From NCBI GenBank assembly GCA_030760725.1, contig JASWHV010000010.1, forward strand, positions 39,127,760 to 39,191,759: DNA of 64,000 bases, in the 5' to 3' direction. The notes below the pieces were generated by a model. It ran no database searches. It was not told where the DNA came from and saw only the letters and a program-made list of their open reading frames with translations. A program made the translations under genes and the position numbers. Source of the DNA: Neostapfia colusana (taxonomy: Eukaryota; Streptophyta; Magnoliopsida; Poales; Poaceae). Shown here one piece after another: positions 12,043 through 23,731 of this stretch; the first letter of the stretch is position 1, and every line of letters starts with the position of its first letter.

Positions 12043-12352
12043 GCGTGTGATCTGTTTTCAACCTTGCCTGTGGGGATGGAGTAGAGATGGAGCCACTGCT
12101 GCCTAGAATTGCTTCGGCATTAGTTAAATTGCTTCTGCATTAGAATAAAGACTTCCGCTGCATAGAAATAAGACTTCCGCTGTGAGCATGAGTCCAAGAC
12201 TCATGAGACATTGTAATAGAGTCTGTTTTTCGTGGAAATATATAATCTGAATTCAGTTTGTGGAACATATGTGTATGTGTGATGAACATCCTGGGCACAC
12301 ATATGCATCAGTTCTCGGTTCCGTGTTTTTCCACAGAATTGAGGGCGTCACA

Positions 12353-13371
12353 TACACCGACGGTTGTGTACTAGTATAATGGAGGTTCTGCAGTCGCCGA
12401 CGGGTGACAAAATCACAAACTTATGGGTAAAGTGGTACAAACTTTGTGGAGTCTAAAACTATCATGATAGCCGAGCTCACGGTCATGAGCGGCTAGACAA
12501 CTCACATGATTAGATGGGATTGTTATTAGGAGGTTATGGTTTTTGGGATGGTTTTTGGTTTGGTTCTGGTTTGGTCTCTGGATTTGGTTTTCGGGACTGT
12601 TGAGTCCGGGTAATGAGATTGGTTGCATGACTGTTGAGTCATGGCAACGAGATTTGGTCTCGGAATGAGATGGAATTGAACATGAGATGAAATGGTAGTG
12701 AATACGAGATGGTATTGATGAGATGGTAGTGAATACGAGATGGTATTCATGAGCAAACATTGAGAAAGATTAATGTCTAGTTGAGACATGTAAAGGGATG
12801 AATTATGATGGTATGTTAATGTTTAAATACATGTTGGTATTACATTCACTTAAAGCTTAGTTGTTTTTATCGTGTTTGAGAAATAAACTTTGCTTTCTGC
12901 AATGAGCCTTTTTATACCTTCCCTTCTGTGAGCTACATATCATATTTTCCTGCACTTGCTGAGTACATCATAAACTCAAACTTGCATTATTACTTCATCA
13001 TCAGCAACAGGAGAGGAGTACTATGAAGACCACGTGGAGTATTAGGCGTGTAATCTGTCCTCAACCTTACCTGTGGAGTAGAGATGGAGCCGCTGCTGCT
13101 TCTTAGTTGCTTCCGCAATAGTTTAGAAGACTTCCGCTGCTAGAACAAAGACTTCCGCTGCTAGAATAAGACTTCCGCTGCTAAGATAAGACTTCCGCTG
13201 CTAGAATTTGTCTAAGACTCATGAGACATTGTAATAAACCCTGTTATTTGTGGTTATATATATTCTGAATTCAGTTTGTGGATTATATGTATATGTGTGA
13301 TGAACATCCTGGGAACACATATGCATCAGTCTCAGTTCCGAGAGGTTTCCTCTCAGAACAGAGGTGCCACA
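12353..13371 (+). repeat. TekB LTR, 3' third only (+ piece of a broken LTR)
   Basis: It starts at text equivalent to about 11370 of the 3' LTR and runs to an LTR end, CAGAGGTGCCACA, at 13371. It keeps the terminal exon-like block (13011-13045, reading E-E-Y-Y-E-D-H-V-E-Y then stop); the hairpin at 12961-12977 is degraded. It contains four near-identical runs of acttccgctgctagaa between about 13120 and 13205, a short local duplication. It abuts the TekB 3' LTR on the left and an inverted TekB LTR on the right. Confidence 0.85.
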
Positions 13372-13911
13372 CTCCCACCTACGGGCCCCCTCTTGTGCCA
13401 TGCGGTTCCCAGGGCAGTCCTCCCTCGACTCCCATTCCCCGCGCCTTCCACGGTACATAACAATCTAGCAACTTACCTAATTAGTCAGCTAAGCCGCACC
13501 CATATTTGGCCTTGTTGTGGCACTGTTTTCCTGGCATGTGCTGGCATGAATCGGTCCTTAGATCTACGGCAAGTAAACCACCATCTCATTCTACCACATC
13601 CACGAACCAAGCTTGCCTAGATCTCCCCCGATTCTATGCTCATTATTATTATCAAGTTCTCATCATCATTATTCATATGAGTGCAGTACTTAGACATATT
13701 CTACTTTGCCTTCCCGTATCCCGTAGCTTAAGCGAAGCAAAAAGGAAAAATGACCATATCCGACTCATCAACTTTCCCGGTGACAAGGATGGTTAACAAA
13801 ACTAGTGAACTCCTATAAAAGGGTTTCCCATCAAGTTGACTCAAGCATACACATTTTCAAAAACGAAACAGTTTTCAAAACATGGGATCAATATGGTCAA
13901 GGGGCACTTAC

Positions 13912-13992
13912 CTTGCTCATGTGGCTCTTGTTGCTCACGTGTCTCAAAGTCTCAGTGTTGTAGTTCTTCGTAGATGGCTTCCTGAGCTTGTC
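13912..13992 (-). other. LTR-embedded exon with canonical GT donor
   Basis: The 81-nt exon matches 10664-10744 but its donor is AAG|GTAAGT (13911-13906 on the - strand), a perfect plant 5' splice site where the other copies have GCAAGT. Its acceptor is AAG. One in-frame TGA is present. This copy supports reading the GCAAG sites in the others as real GC-AG donors. Confidence 0.5.
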
Positions 13993-14515
13993 CTTCTACT
14001 CACGACCACACACATACAAAATTATAGCAATCAAACATCATGCACAAACTTTACTCAAGATGCAATGGTGCAAATCCTATGATGCTGTTTTATTAGACCA
14101 GTTTGTACGTGTTCTTGCATGTTTTACTGGGCTTGCATGGGGTTTTATGGTGAACAAGGGTGTAGGGATCAAGTGTGGACGTGGTGATGATCTTGACTCA
14201 AGCTCTAGATCAATACCACTGTCAAAAACTGATCAAGACGTGATCTGTCCACATAAAAAAGGTTCTGTCCGAAGGAAACGAAGAAAACGGATGTGACGAT
14301 GTCGTAAGATGGGTAACGAAGACCAACCTTACTTCTCTTATGATCGTTGGATCTTTTCCAGTGACGGCGAGGTGTGATGGCTCGTTGGCGGTGCTCACCA
14401 GGGACTGAACTCCGGCGAGGGGTGTAACTCGGCGAGTTGGAAGCTAGGGCCTCCAAGTCGTTGACTCGGGAGGTGGAAAATAGGTATGTGGTTGCGGCCA
14501 GGGGGTTTTCGGGTT

Positions 14516-14524
14516 CTATTTATA
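14516..14524 (-). promoter_or_regulatory. TATA box of inverted TekB LTR
   Basis: TATAAATAG on the - strand, between the G-box array and the leader block, as in the other TekB LTRs. Confidence 0.5.
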
Positions 14525-14733
14525 AAAGGAAAATAAGAATCCTACTCCGATTGGATTTCAAATAAGAATCCTATTCAATTTGTTTTGGATCTTATCAACT
14601 TATCTCCAATTAATTTGGTGCGGTAGCAACGTGGAAATCGTGTCGGTTTCCTCAGTACCGGGTATTCCCGCGCGCACAGGAGAAAAACCGCTTAAGGATC
14701 TCGTCACCTCTGTAGGGTGAGCTCCGGAGGCGC

Positions 14734-15385
14734 CACGTGACCAGCGGGGGCCAGGCCTCCCTTTTCCTCAGAGGCGAGCTCCGGGTGCGCCACGTGTCTG
14801 GCGGGCGGGACCTCCCTTCTCCTCAGAGGCGAGCTCCGCATGCACCACATGTCTGGCGGCCGGGACCTCCCCTCTCTTCAGAGGCGAGCTTCGCGTGCAC
14901 CACGTGTCTGGCGGGCGGGACCTCCCTTCTCCTCGGAGGTGAGCTTTGAGGATGACATGTGTTCAGCGTGGCCAGACCTCTCGGAGGTGAGCTCTGAGGG
15001 TGAGACGTGTCCAGCGGCATCAGACCTCTCGGAGACGAGCTCCAAGCGTGACACGTGTTCAGCGGGGTTGGACCTCTCGGAGGCGAGCTCCGAGGACGAC
15101 ACGTTTTAAGCGGGGTCAAACCTCTCAGAGTCGAGCTCTGAAAGTGACACGTGTCCCGAGGACTGGGCCTCTCTTCTCCGCAGAGGCTAGCTCCGAAGTC
15201 AACACGTGTCCTGCAGGGCTGAGCCTCGCTTTTCCGCATAGACTAGCTCTGAAAGCGACACGTGTCCAGCGGGGCCAGACCTTGCCCCTTCCGCAGAGGC
15301 GAGCTTCAAGCCTGCCACGTGGCCAGCAGTGCCGGACCTCACCCCCTCTACAGGGATGAGCTCCGAAGGCGCCACGTGGCTTGCA
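14734..15385 (-). repeat. G-box tandem array in inverted TekB LTR
   Basis: About twelve units of roughly 55 bp with CACGTG (14734, 14791, 14901 and on) or CACATG, each next to GAGCTC and a CTCAGAGG block. Unit length and motif order match the array at 9500-9950 and those in the Tat LTRs. Confidence 0.75.
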
Positions 15386-15546
15386 GGCCGCGGGAAGTGT
15401 CGACGGCGCTCTCGGCAATTTGGAATTAGCTCTTTTCAGCTATCTTTCTCCCATTCCCCACCATTTTTATGATTCTTTCTCCTGTTCTACTTCTTTTATA
15501 TGTTTCTCTATATGCAATGCATGTATATGAAATTGAGGGTGTTACA

Positions 15547-15825
15547 GATTCTCACGGAAGGCATAGCAGATTTCAAGCCGGACCTCACTTATGTTGAGCA
15601 TCCAACCCGGATAATTGATGAAAAGACACGCGAGACCAGAAACCGGACGTTGCGATTTTTCGAGGTGCTATGCGAAAATCACATGTCCGACGAAGCTACA
15701 TGGGAAAGCGAGGAATATTTACAACACAATCATCCAGAGTTATTAGCGGCTTATGTTTGATAGTTATCCTCCCCACGTTATTCTTAATTGTGAATCTCGG
15801 GACGAGATTCTTTTTAGGGGGGGGA
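15547..15825 (+). pseudogene. TekA pol 3' end: chromodomain fragment, hairpin and PPT
   Basis: The frame ending TGA at 15758-15760 encodes D-L-T-Y-V-E-H-P then the chromodomain core ending E-A-T-W-E-S-E-E-Y-L, closest to the TekA chromodomain at 31009-31165. The non-coding tail has the 8-bp inverted repeat GAATCTCG/CGAGATTC (15792-15810) and the polypurine tract. Everything upstream of the chromodomain is gone, replaced by the inverted TekB LTR. Confidence 0.85.
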
Positions 15826-18800
15826 TGCAAAAGTCCCAAAAACTTGTAAATGCAGAACTTGAGTTGTGAATAAAGTTGAGTTCAATTTCAAGGATTGGGA
15901 CTTGCAAAAACTTTTATAAACTTGTGAATGTGGTCTTGTGCAAAAGGAGTTTGAATCAGTCCTTGAACTAAATTGTTCACTTCAATCATAAGGTGGCCAT
16001 TTCAAAAAGAGAGTTCCAAACTGTTGGTTCAAAACTCTTATTTGCAGCGGCCAACTCAAAAATCAGAGGGCATATTCAAATTCTTTAGGTCCAAATTAGG
16101 AGGAAGACAAATTTTGAGAAAGTTTGGAGTTGCTTTGATATGAATATCAAAGGGGCTTATGAATTTCCTTGAAATTTGAATTCAAATTTGAAACTGAGGG
16201 AAAACTTGTCAAATTGCCAAATGGCTTTTGAATTTGATTCCATCATGATTGAAATTTCACTGTGCCAAAAATTGGAGATATTTGGGAGAGAAAAACAGTG
16301 GGACCCAAATGTCAATGAGCAGAAGAAGTTTAGACTTACACACAAAGTCATTGTATGTCTCTGCTCTCGGTTCCCACTCGAACCATCTGGCTGTGCAATG
16401 GAGAGCCGCCACCGAGCTGCAGCCAAGCCCCCGTGGAAGCCACCTCCTGCTCCCTTGCGCGGTCGGCTCTTATCCTCCACGCGAGTGCAACAGAGGGACT
16501 TCGCCTCTCCCAGCTCGCTCTCACCCTCGGGGTTCTGCTCCCGCGACAAAACAACCGCCTCGGCCGCGCTCTGCTTCGTCCCGATCACGAACAGCCAACC
16601 GAGGCTCGCTGTTCAGGTTTCCAACACGAAAAAGTAGCGCAACAGCATGCGCGAGGTGTTCCCCCCTCTCACCTCGAAGCTCTGAGCTGCTGTTAGACGT
16701 GAATTGAAGCTTGGCGCCAAGAACCGAGGTGCACACGGCGGATGCCATTTCTGTTCACCGTGGACAGCCCCACGTGAAGGTTTTCAAGCTTGATCAAGGG
16801 TACCCAGAGGAGCGCTGGATCATCATGCTGCTCCTCCCCAAGTTTCAGCTCAATCCGTGCAACGTAGCTCAAGAATTTCGAGTTCTTCTCTCGGCCGGAG
16901 AAAACATAACCACGGGTAAGGATTCTTGAAATTGATGCTCAATTTTTGGTTAGAGCGCTCATTTTGTGCACACAGTAGCCACAGTGAATAGGGGACATTT
17001 TTTCTTCGCAACCCTAGCTTAGAACTGAGTAGTTGCAGCTAATTTCATGTTTTTCCATTGGCGGCCATGACGGGAATGATCGGGCGCCCGGTGAAACCCT
17101 AGTAACCACCGTTCCCGAGCTACTTTGTGGCCACGTCGAGCTTCCTTAGGTGTCACTGATGCTGTAGAGCCGATCACTCGAGGTTTTCATGGGCTGAAGT
17201 GCTCGGTCATCGGCGCCGAAGCTTCACCGAAGCCTTTGCACGCCGCCGACCTGGTTCCGGGCTTTGAGAGCTTGTGCCGACACCATAGATCGTTTTCCCG
17301 TCCCCAAAAACCCCCGGGCGGCGAGCACCGGGCCGAGGCGGCCGGGAGGCCGAAATCCGGTGATCTCCGGCAAGCCCGGCGGCAAGCGGCCACGGGCGGC
17401 CGATGGTTGAAGAAGACCCGGGCAGGTCCCGTTTGTCAGTGACAAAAATTTAAATTGCTGATCTGCTGCGGCTCTGGGATCCATTGTGGCTGCACGGGAA
17501 GACTTTCACTGGCCCCGTGTGGCTTATCCCAGCGAGTGACACGTGGTCCCCTGCACCCACAGGCAGGATTTGAACAATTCCGGGTTTATTTGAATTCCTC
17601 AAATTTAGTTCAAACTTTAGAACCTCATAACTTTTGTTAGGAAGCTCCAAATTTAGTGATTCAAATCGGGTTGGATTCAGATTGAAAAACTCTGTCCAAA
17701 TATGCAACCCAATTTGTTTTAAAATCATTATTAAATGCTGGACAATTATATAAACTTTTCAGCAAAAGAATTTTAGAGGGTGTTTGGTGCATCCAAAAAT
17801 CATCAAATTTTGCCAGAATATTCTTTAGGATGTTAAGGAACTCCTGTAAAATTTTAAGCTCATTTGGAGTTGGTTTAGTTAGGATAATTCTGATTTCAAG
17901 TTTCTGTGTTCAAATGAATAAAAAAAGGGCATACCCAGTGCTGAAAGCTCCCACACGTTGTGGGGTCTGGGGAAGGGAATACAGAAACAATTTCAGACAA
18001 TTTCGAAAACTTGGAAATTCAGTTCTGGGCAGTTCTTAGCTCCAAAAATCCTAGGAAAATTTATTCAGAATTAATTCCTTTGTGCCTAAATGCTTAGGGA
18101 ATTGTTCTGAGTGATCTACTCATTGAAAAATTCTAAATTTGGGCCCAGATTACTTTCTTGTGACAAGGAACTCACAAGAAAATTTTCAGCTCCATTGGAG
18201 CCCTGGATCAGTACTGCTCTGTTTAACCTCTTAGATGATCAACACACACAAGTGATGAAAAATATTTATCACTTGATCATAGTGCTTAAACTCAAATCCC
18301 AAACCACTAGCACCAGTGTCATTTTAAATTCATAAACAGAGTTCCAGTTTTAAACTTGTTTTTAGAACTTGTTAGCAAAAGTTTTACAATTAAACATATA
18401 TGCATATTCATAACGTGTAGTGGTTAAACGTGGAAAAGTGGAGAAGTGAAGTTTGGATCAAGGAGCAACAAGGGCAGTGATTAAGCTTCAAGTCATCAAC
18501 AACTAACCTCGTAATTATATGACTTTATTCACCTGCAAAACCAAGGCAAGCTCCAGTTTGCATTTAAGTCATTTATAAATTTTTTACTTTTTTCACAATT
18601 ATGGTTTAGTGTTTGTATGTGCATTAGGTCAAGGATGCTTTATACTCCAAATGCATGACCAAATGAACCGGGAGTCAAGGGTAGAAACGTGTCCCCGCTG
18701 TAGAAGGTTGCCATGCTAAATAGGTTATGACATCCGGTAGAAGCCGAGTAGTTGGAATCTACTCGCGAGCTATAGTTCAGGATTACATGGGTGTGGTTGA

Positions 18801-19592
18801 ATAAGAGGCAAACTAAAGTTTATATTTCTAAATAGAAGACCGGGCAGGAGGGTTAGGCAGCGACAAGATGAGGTCTTGGTCGAGTAACTCTGCCTGTGTC
18901 GGTTAAGGACGTTCTCGTGTGCGTCCCTGGGAGCAATTATTAAGTTGTGTACCGGATGCTTACTGCTATATGGGAACCAGTAAACTGATATACAAGGTTA
19001 ACTAGATTGTAGAGGGATACCACACCGTCTCGTTAGACCTATGAGCCCGAGATGGTGCGACCGGTTCTACAGTCGAGTGTCCTGCGAAAGGTTGCCACAT
19101 ACGACGTAATGAAGGACGCCAGATTTGGGTCTTCAGAGGCGGGCGTATGTGTCGAGTTATCCGGGCAGTGTTTGATTCGAATCACGGTCCCTCGCGGTTA
19201 TGAGTACCGCTTCTTCACTGCGCTGTGACGTAGTAATCAAGTTGTGTGAGAACAGTTTGCAAAGTTTTAATTGCTGCTATGGTAATTGGAATTGCATGAA
19301 AACCTTGTTTGAAGTAGAGATAGAGCAAACTAAAGTTAATTTCCACCTTGGGACAAGTAACATTGGAATGAAGCGTTTCATGTTTCATTGTGGAGCTCCA
19401 ATGTTGCTGGGCGCAAGATCACTACTGTGATGGCTAAAATCTGAAAGTTAAGGATGAACTCGTAAGCGAGTCTTTCTGCAAATTACATTTTTAGATCTGG
19501 AGTTACTTTCATGTAGAGTTTCATGCTTTAGGAGAGACGGTTAAGTCTTGCTGAGCCTTTGTGCTCACTCTTGCTATATGAGTGGTTTTGCA
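15826..19592 (+). repeat. TekA LTR copy, cut before its end
   Basis: It starts TGCAAAAGTCCC directly after the PPT, so it is a 3' LTR. It contains an AT-rich head, a GC-rich leader-like block (16350-16900), the GAGTAG/CTACTC hairpin (18745-18769) and the TGAGC/GCTCA hairpin near 19551. It stops right after the acceptor TTTTGCAG, at about 19592, and continues as another TekA LTR near that LTR's start, losing about 355 bp. The first exon-like block (18420-18545) has in-frame stops here. Confidence 0.83.
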
Positions 19593-22500
19593 GGTTCATA
19601 TCGAATAAACACATGTGGTGACCAAAAACTTTGAATAAACATGCAGCCATATGGTTGGATTTATAGGGAAAAGTTTTATCACCAACTTTGCATTTGTAGG
19701 GTGGGCTCAAAAAGGAGTTAAAGAGAAGCATTTGCAAATTCTAGCCAAGTTCAAATTTGTCATACATATTCAAACTGAATTTGGAGAATTCAAATTCTAA
19801 CCACCTTTTAAACTCAGCATTCTGGGAATTTTGAAGATCAGCTTGAAAAGATATTTGGGAGGAAAAGGTGGAGTGGGACCCACATGTCATAGAGGTAAAG
19901 AGGCTGCCTTGCACACTAAGTTTAAGCCTCATTGGAAGAATTCCCCGAACAGCTCACGTGAGCCACTAGCAGCTCTGACCGTGGAGGCACTGGGGGGCTC
20001 GGCAGCGCCACCAGCTGCTCCATTCCCACACGCGGGCACCCAAAGGCGGTTCTCTCAGCGTGTTAATCTCCTCTGAGCAGAGCAAAGACCCAGCTGCCTT
20101 CTCCTCCTTGCAAACAAACCGAGAACCGGGTGCCTCACCTCCGCTGCCACGGCTTGCCCGAGAAACCACGGAAACGTCGCGCCCCCTTCTCCCCTGAACT
20201 GCTAAACATCATCGCGAGCTCGGCCTCCACCTCCCTGAACCGAAAGCAAGCAAGCTTCAGCCTCCGGTGCGCGAGAACAACCGCCTCCGCGGCGACCTAG
20301 CTCAAGAACGTGATCGGGCGCTCGTGGACAGCCCTCCACAGGGGGTTTCACGGCCGAGTGAACACGGCTACGGGAGCGCGCTACGGTGGTGCTGCTATCC
20401 TCCAATTCTTGGAGCAAACTGTGAAGCATCGCCGGCGAATTTCAAGGTTTTGCTCCGGCAGCCTCAACCCAAGCTCCCGGTACCGTTCCTCAAAATTCCC
20501 CCTCTCCAATCCTCTGCAGATTATTAAACTTTGCATTTAGATGCTGGATTAGCCGGCGATTTATTCTCCTTTACGATGCAGCGCATGAAAACGCCTCAGT
20601 GCGACGGAATTCGTGCTCGACTAGAGGTGTTCATGGCGGAACCATTCGGTTGCCGGACGACAACCTATTTGCAGCCACTCCCGAGCCACTTTGAGGTTGT
20701 ACCGATCTTCCTAGAGGTGCGCTGGTTCTGTAGGGCTCGTCGGCACAGGTTTTGGCGGGCTGGATATTTCAGGCGACACTGCCGAACCACCACAGAGGCC
20801 GTTACACGTCGCCAGCCATTTTCCGACCGCAGGCAGCCTAAACCGACACCACAGCCATGTTCCTCGGTGCCCTAAACCCCCTGGCGGCGAGTCCTGGTTC
20901 GGATGGTGGCCGGGAACGCCGGTCCGGCGAGCCTCTGGTTGCTCCGGCGAGGGGGAGCGCGAGGGCGTGAAAGGGGAGCCGAAGGAAGAAGAAGACGGGT
21001 GGGCCCCGTCTGTCAGCAGCAGGAAATTTAAACCTGTGATCGGGTGTGGCCAGGATCCCGTGTGTTGGCGCACTGGGAATCTGTGGCCCCGGTGTGGCCC
21101 AGTCCTGATTGGCTGGAATTTAAATAAGCGGGCCCAGTGGGATTTTCTATAGAAAAACAATTCCAATAAGGGCTCAAACTTTGGAAATTCATAGTTCTCT
21201 GTAGAAACCTCCAAATTGAGTGATTCCACTTGGGTTGGGTTCATCTCTCTGAATTCTATCCAGATATGAACTCAGATTTGTATGAAAGTTAATATTATAG
21301 TCTGTAAAATTCTTGGAATGTTTTTTGAAAAAGAATTATTGAGGGAGTTTGGTTTATCCAAAAATCCCCAAATTTTGCCATAATATTCTTTAGCATATTG
21401 TTGACCTACTAGAAAATTTTCAGCTCATTTGAAGATCATTTGTGTAGGAATTTGCTAAATGCAAACTACTGTGTTCAAAAGAGTCCAGAAACATTTTCAG
21501 AAAATGTTTCCCACTTCAAAAATCGATTCTAAGCAATCCATAGCTCCAACAATCATATGAAAATTTAGGCAAGCTCTCTGAGACATACTTGAAATTGTAG
21601 TTCACTTAATTGAGTATGAAAATGCACATTACTTCAGAATTAATTCTTTTTCAGTACAAATGCTTAAAGGATTGTTCTGGGAGAACTACTCAAGAAAAAG
21701 GGCTGAATTTTGGACCATACTACTTTCATGTGATCAAGAACTCACATGTAAATTATCAGCCCTAGATGAGTCCTTGAACTCCCTGTTCTTATTCTCCATA
21801 CTTATGTATAGGTGGAAATACATCAGAGACATTGTGGAAATTATGGAGAACACAATTTGACTCCACATTAGCTGCAATTGGGCAAGCTAAATCCTTAGGT
21901 AGTATAGAACCTGCTGTAAAAGTTTTGAGGCCATTGGAGTTCTTGTTCTTCAGTTGCACTCAAATCTTTTCAGCTTCTCTATTAAGTTCATTAGGGCAAA
22001 ATGATTAGTGTATAGCTAAGGCCTTAAGGTCAATTTAGTTTATTTCTGTTCTTTGCACAACAGAGGCAAACCAAGCCATGCTTTGCTTTTCCACACAACC
22101 TCTGTTTCTAAGAGATTAATTCTATAACTTCTTTCCATTACATTCTATAAAACATGTGCATATGCATTTCAATAGGAACCACAACGAAGGGGATTCAAAG
22201 GAGTGATTCATTGAAGTGGATCAGGCTCCGGAAAATCAAGGGTGGATCAATAAGGATACTAACTGCTTACATACGACTACCCTGCAAAACAGGCAAGCTC
22301 CGGTTTGCATTTAACAGCTGTTAAGTTTTTGCTTTGTATTCACTTTTTGTCAGGATATGAATTATGCATTAGGTATAGTGTTTGATACTCCTCTTGCATA
22401 GCCAAATGACCCATGGAGTATTGGGTAGGTGTCTTTCACCGTGTAGAACTGCCATGCTTAAGTACGGTTCAGTAGAAGTCGAGTGGTGAGATGCTACTCG

Positions 22501-23711
22501 CAATTTCAGGAACAACAGGGGCATACGGGATTGGTTCATAATTGAATTAGCAAGTTAGAGTTGAGACCGGAAGGTTCTAGGGGAAGCAGGACATAGGGGC
22601 CTGGGTGCTGTAGACCTGTCTGTGTCAGTCAAGGACCGATCCGTATGCGGCCCTGTTGAACAAGTTTGAGTTGTGTACCGGACTCATGCTGGCTATATGG
22701 GACCCAAAAAACCGATGTACCTCGGGAAGCTGTCGTTGGGACTTTTCGGGTCGCCTCAGGCGGACGGCCGGTGTGCAGTATGTGGTGAATATTCTCATGA
22801 CATCTCATGTCGGTAGGTGCACCATGAGAGTAGCTACTGTACGGGGCGACTTGATCGATTCAGCGGGGGTGAAACGGGGGAAAGGCTGCCATGTACAACG
22901 TCAGTGATGGTTGTTGTAGGCAACGTCGAGTATGGGCGTACGTGTCGTGTAGTCCGGGTGTTATTGATTCGAATCACCATCGCTCGCGGAATGGACCGAG
23001 CATACTTGTTCTCACAGTCGTGACGTAGTAAGAACTTGCATAAGAAAGGAACTAATCATATTGATTGGAAGTATCATACTAGCTTTGTATTGGATCCTGA
23101 TGAATAGGCTAGTGTAAACTCGATTCTTTTATGCCGTGAGCAATTTACATCGGGGGAAAGCGTTTCTTGTTTGATTGTGGACTCCCGATGTGGCGTGCCC
23201 AAGGTTACTTAAAATTGCTGCAAACAATACCTGAAAGTAAGGATTCACTTTTAGGTGAGTTTAATTATGCTTATGCCATCCTATTTTAGGTTCATAACCT
23301 CTCATAGAGTTTCATGTTTAGGGTGACGGTTAAGTCTTACTGAGCGTTATGCTCACGGATGCTATCCGAGTTGTTTTGCAGGTATTTGACTTCATGCTTA
23401 AGAGAAGGGATGCCGATGAGACTCGGGAACCTCCGAGTGCTTACTCAAAGAGCATCCTCGCCGCTGCAGATTGTCTTCGTGTTGCTAGTAAGAAACGTAC
23501 GCGGGCTGGACCGTTTCTTTGTTGCTAGTTTAGAAATGAGTCGTGAGAGTTATAGTCTTCCTCTGTAGCTTACTCTGATATACTTATTTGTAAAACTTTC
23601 CTGTACGCTGCCGCAAACTCTTTATGTAATATGATGTGTTTCCATCGACCCGTGTGCTGTTGGGTGCTGCATATCACGGCACCACCCAACGAGGTCCTGT
23701 GGTCCCCCACA
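19593..23711 (+). repeat. Second TekA LTR, nearly complete
   Basis: It lacks the very start but has the full order of TekA LTR blocks and ends GGTCCCCCACA at 23711. GC-rich leader-like text spans 19960-20560. The GAGTAG-type hairpin (22480-22501) is partly decayed. The terminal block after TTTTGCAG (about 23382 on) is open for about 50 codons, though in a different frame from other copies. A decayed primer site follows. Confidence 0.8.
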
Positions 23712-23731
23712 GCGTGGAATCAGGGCTGTTA
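23712..23731 (+). other. Decayed TekA primer-binding site at a chimeric junction
   Basis: GCGTGGAATCAGGGCTGT resembles the intact TekA site gccTGGTATCAGAGCT with three changes. Two bases later the sequence becomes the middle of another TekA LTR, so the internal part of this element was lost at this junction. Confidence 0.65.

Larger units (their letters stand above)
1972..12352 (+). mobile_element. TekB: Ty3/gypsy chromovirus (Tekay/Del type), 5'-truncated
   Basis: The element runs from a truncated 5' LTR (1972-4212) through primer site, leader, gag, protease, RT, RNase H, integrase and chromodomain (4725-9217), a polypurine tract (9211-9229) and a full 3' LTR (9230-12352, TGTGACACCC...GCGTCACA). 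Domain order PR-RT-RH-IN-chromodomain, the long LTR and the tRNA-iMet primer site place it among Tekay/Del chromoviruses. The 5' LTR lacks the first ~880 bp, which hold the G-box array in the 3' copy, so no target-site duplication can be read. The coding region has at least six in-frame stops and one frameshift, so it is non-autonomous. Confidence 0.9.
9230..12352 (+). repeat. TekB 3' LTR (3.1 kb)
   Basis: It begins TGTGACACCCTAATTTCTCG and ends GAGGGCGTCACA. In order: AT-rich head, a G-box tandem array (about 9500-9950), TATA box (10160-10166), GC-rich leader block, exon-like block (10664-10744), a long intron-like stretch, hairpin (11957-11974), terminal exon-like block (12008-12042) and LTR end. 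The + sequence continues at 12353 into another TekB LTR fragment rather than unique flank. Confidence 0.9.
13372..15546 (-). repeat. TekB-type LTR, 5' two-thirds, inverted
   Basis: On the - strand this starts TGTAACACCCTCAATTTC at 15546 and runs to text equivalent to about 11285 of the TekB 3' LTR. It contains the G-box array (14734-15385), a TATA box (14516-14524) and the first exon-like block (13912-13992). With the piece at 12353-13371 it makes almost one whole LTR, lacking about 84 bp at the break, as if the 3' third had been inverted. Confidence 0.82.

Noticed and set aside
13120..13210. Repeated acttccgctgctagaa as a regulatory array
   Set aside because: Four short copies in one degraded LTR fragment only; the other TekB LTRs have two or fewer, so it looks like local slippage.
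14737..15418. Several 60-140 codon frames in the inverted TekB LTR
   Set aside because: Same cause: tandem G-box repeats with low stop content, with no domain and no consistent start.
16157..16750. Overlapping frames in the GC-rich TekA LTR block as a host gene
   Set aside because: Frames overlap on both strands, the block is part of the LTR in three other copies, and no domain is seen.
23382..23575. Terminal exon of the LTR ORF in the second TekA LTR
   Set aside because: It is open but only in a frame that does not match the phase-1 pattern, and its upstream exon has also diverged; left out of the evidence.
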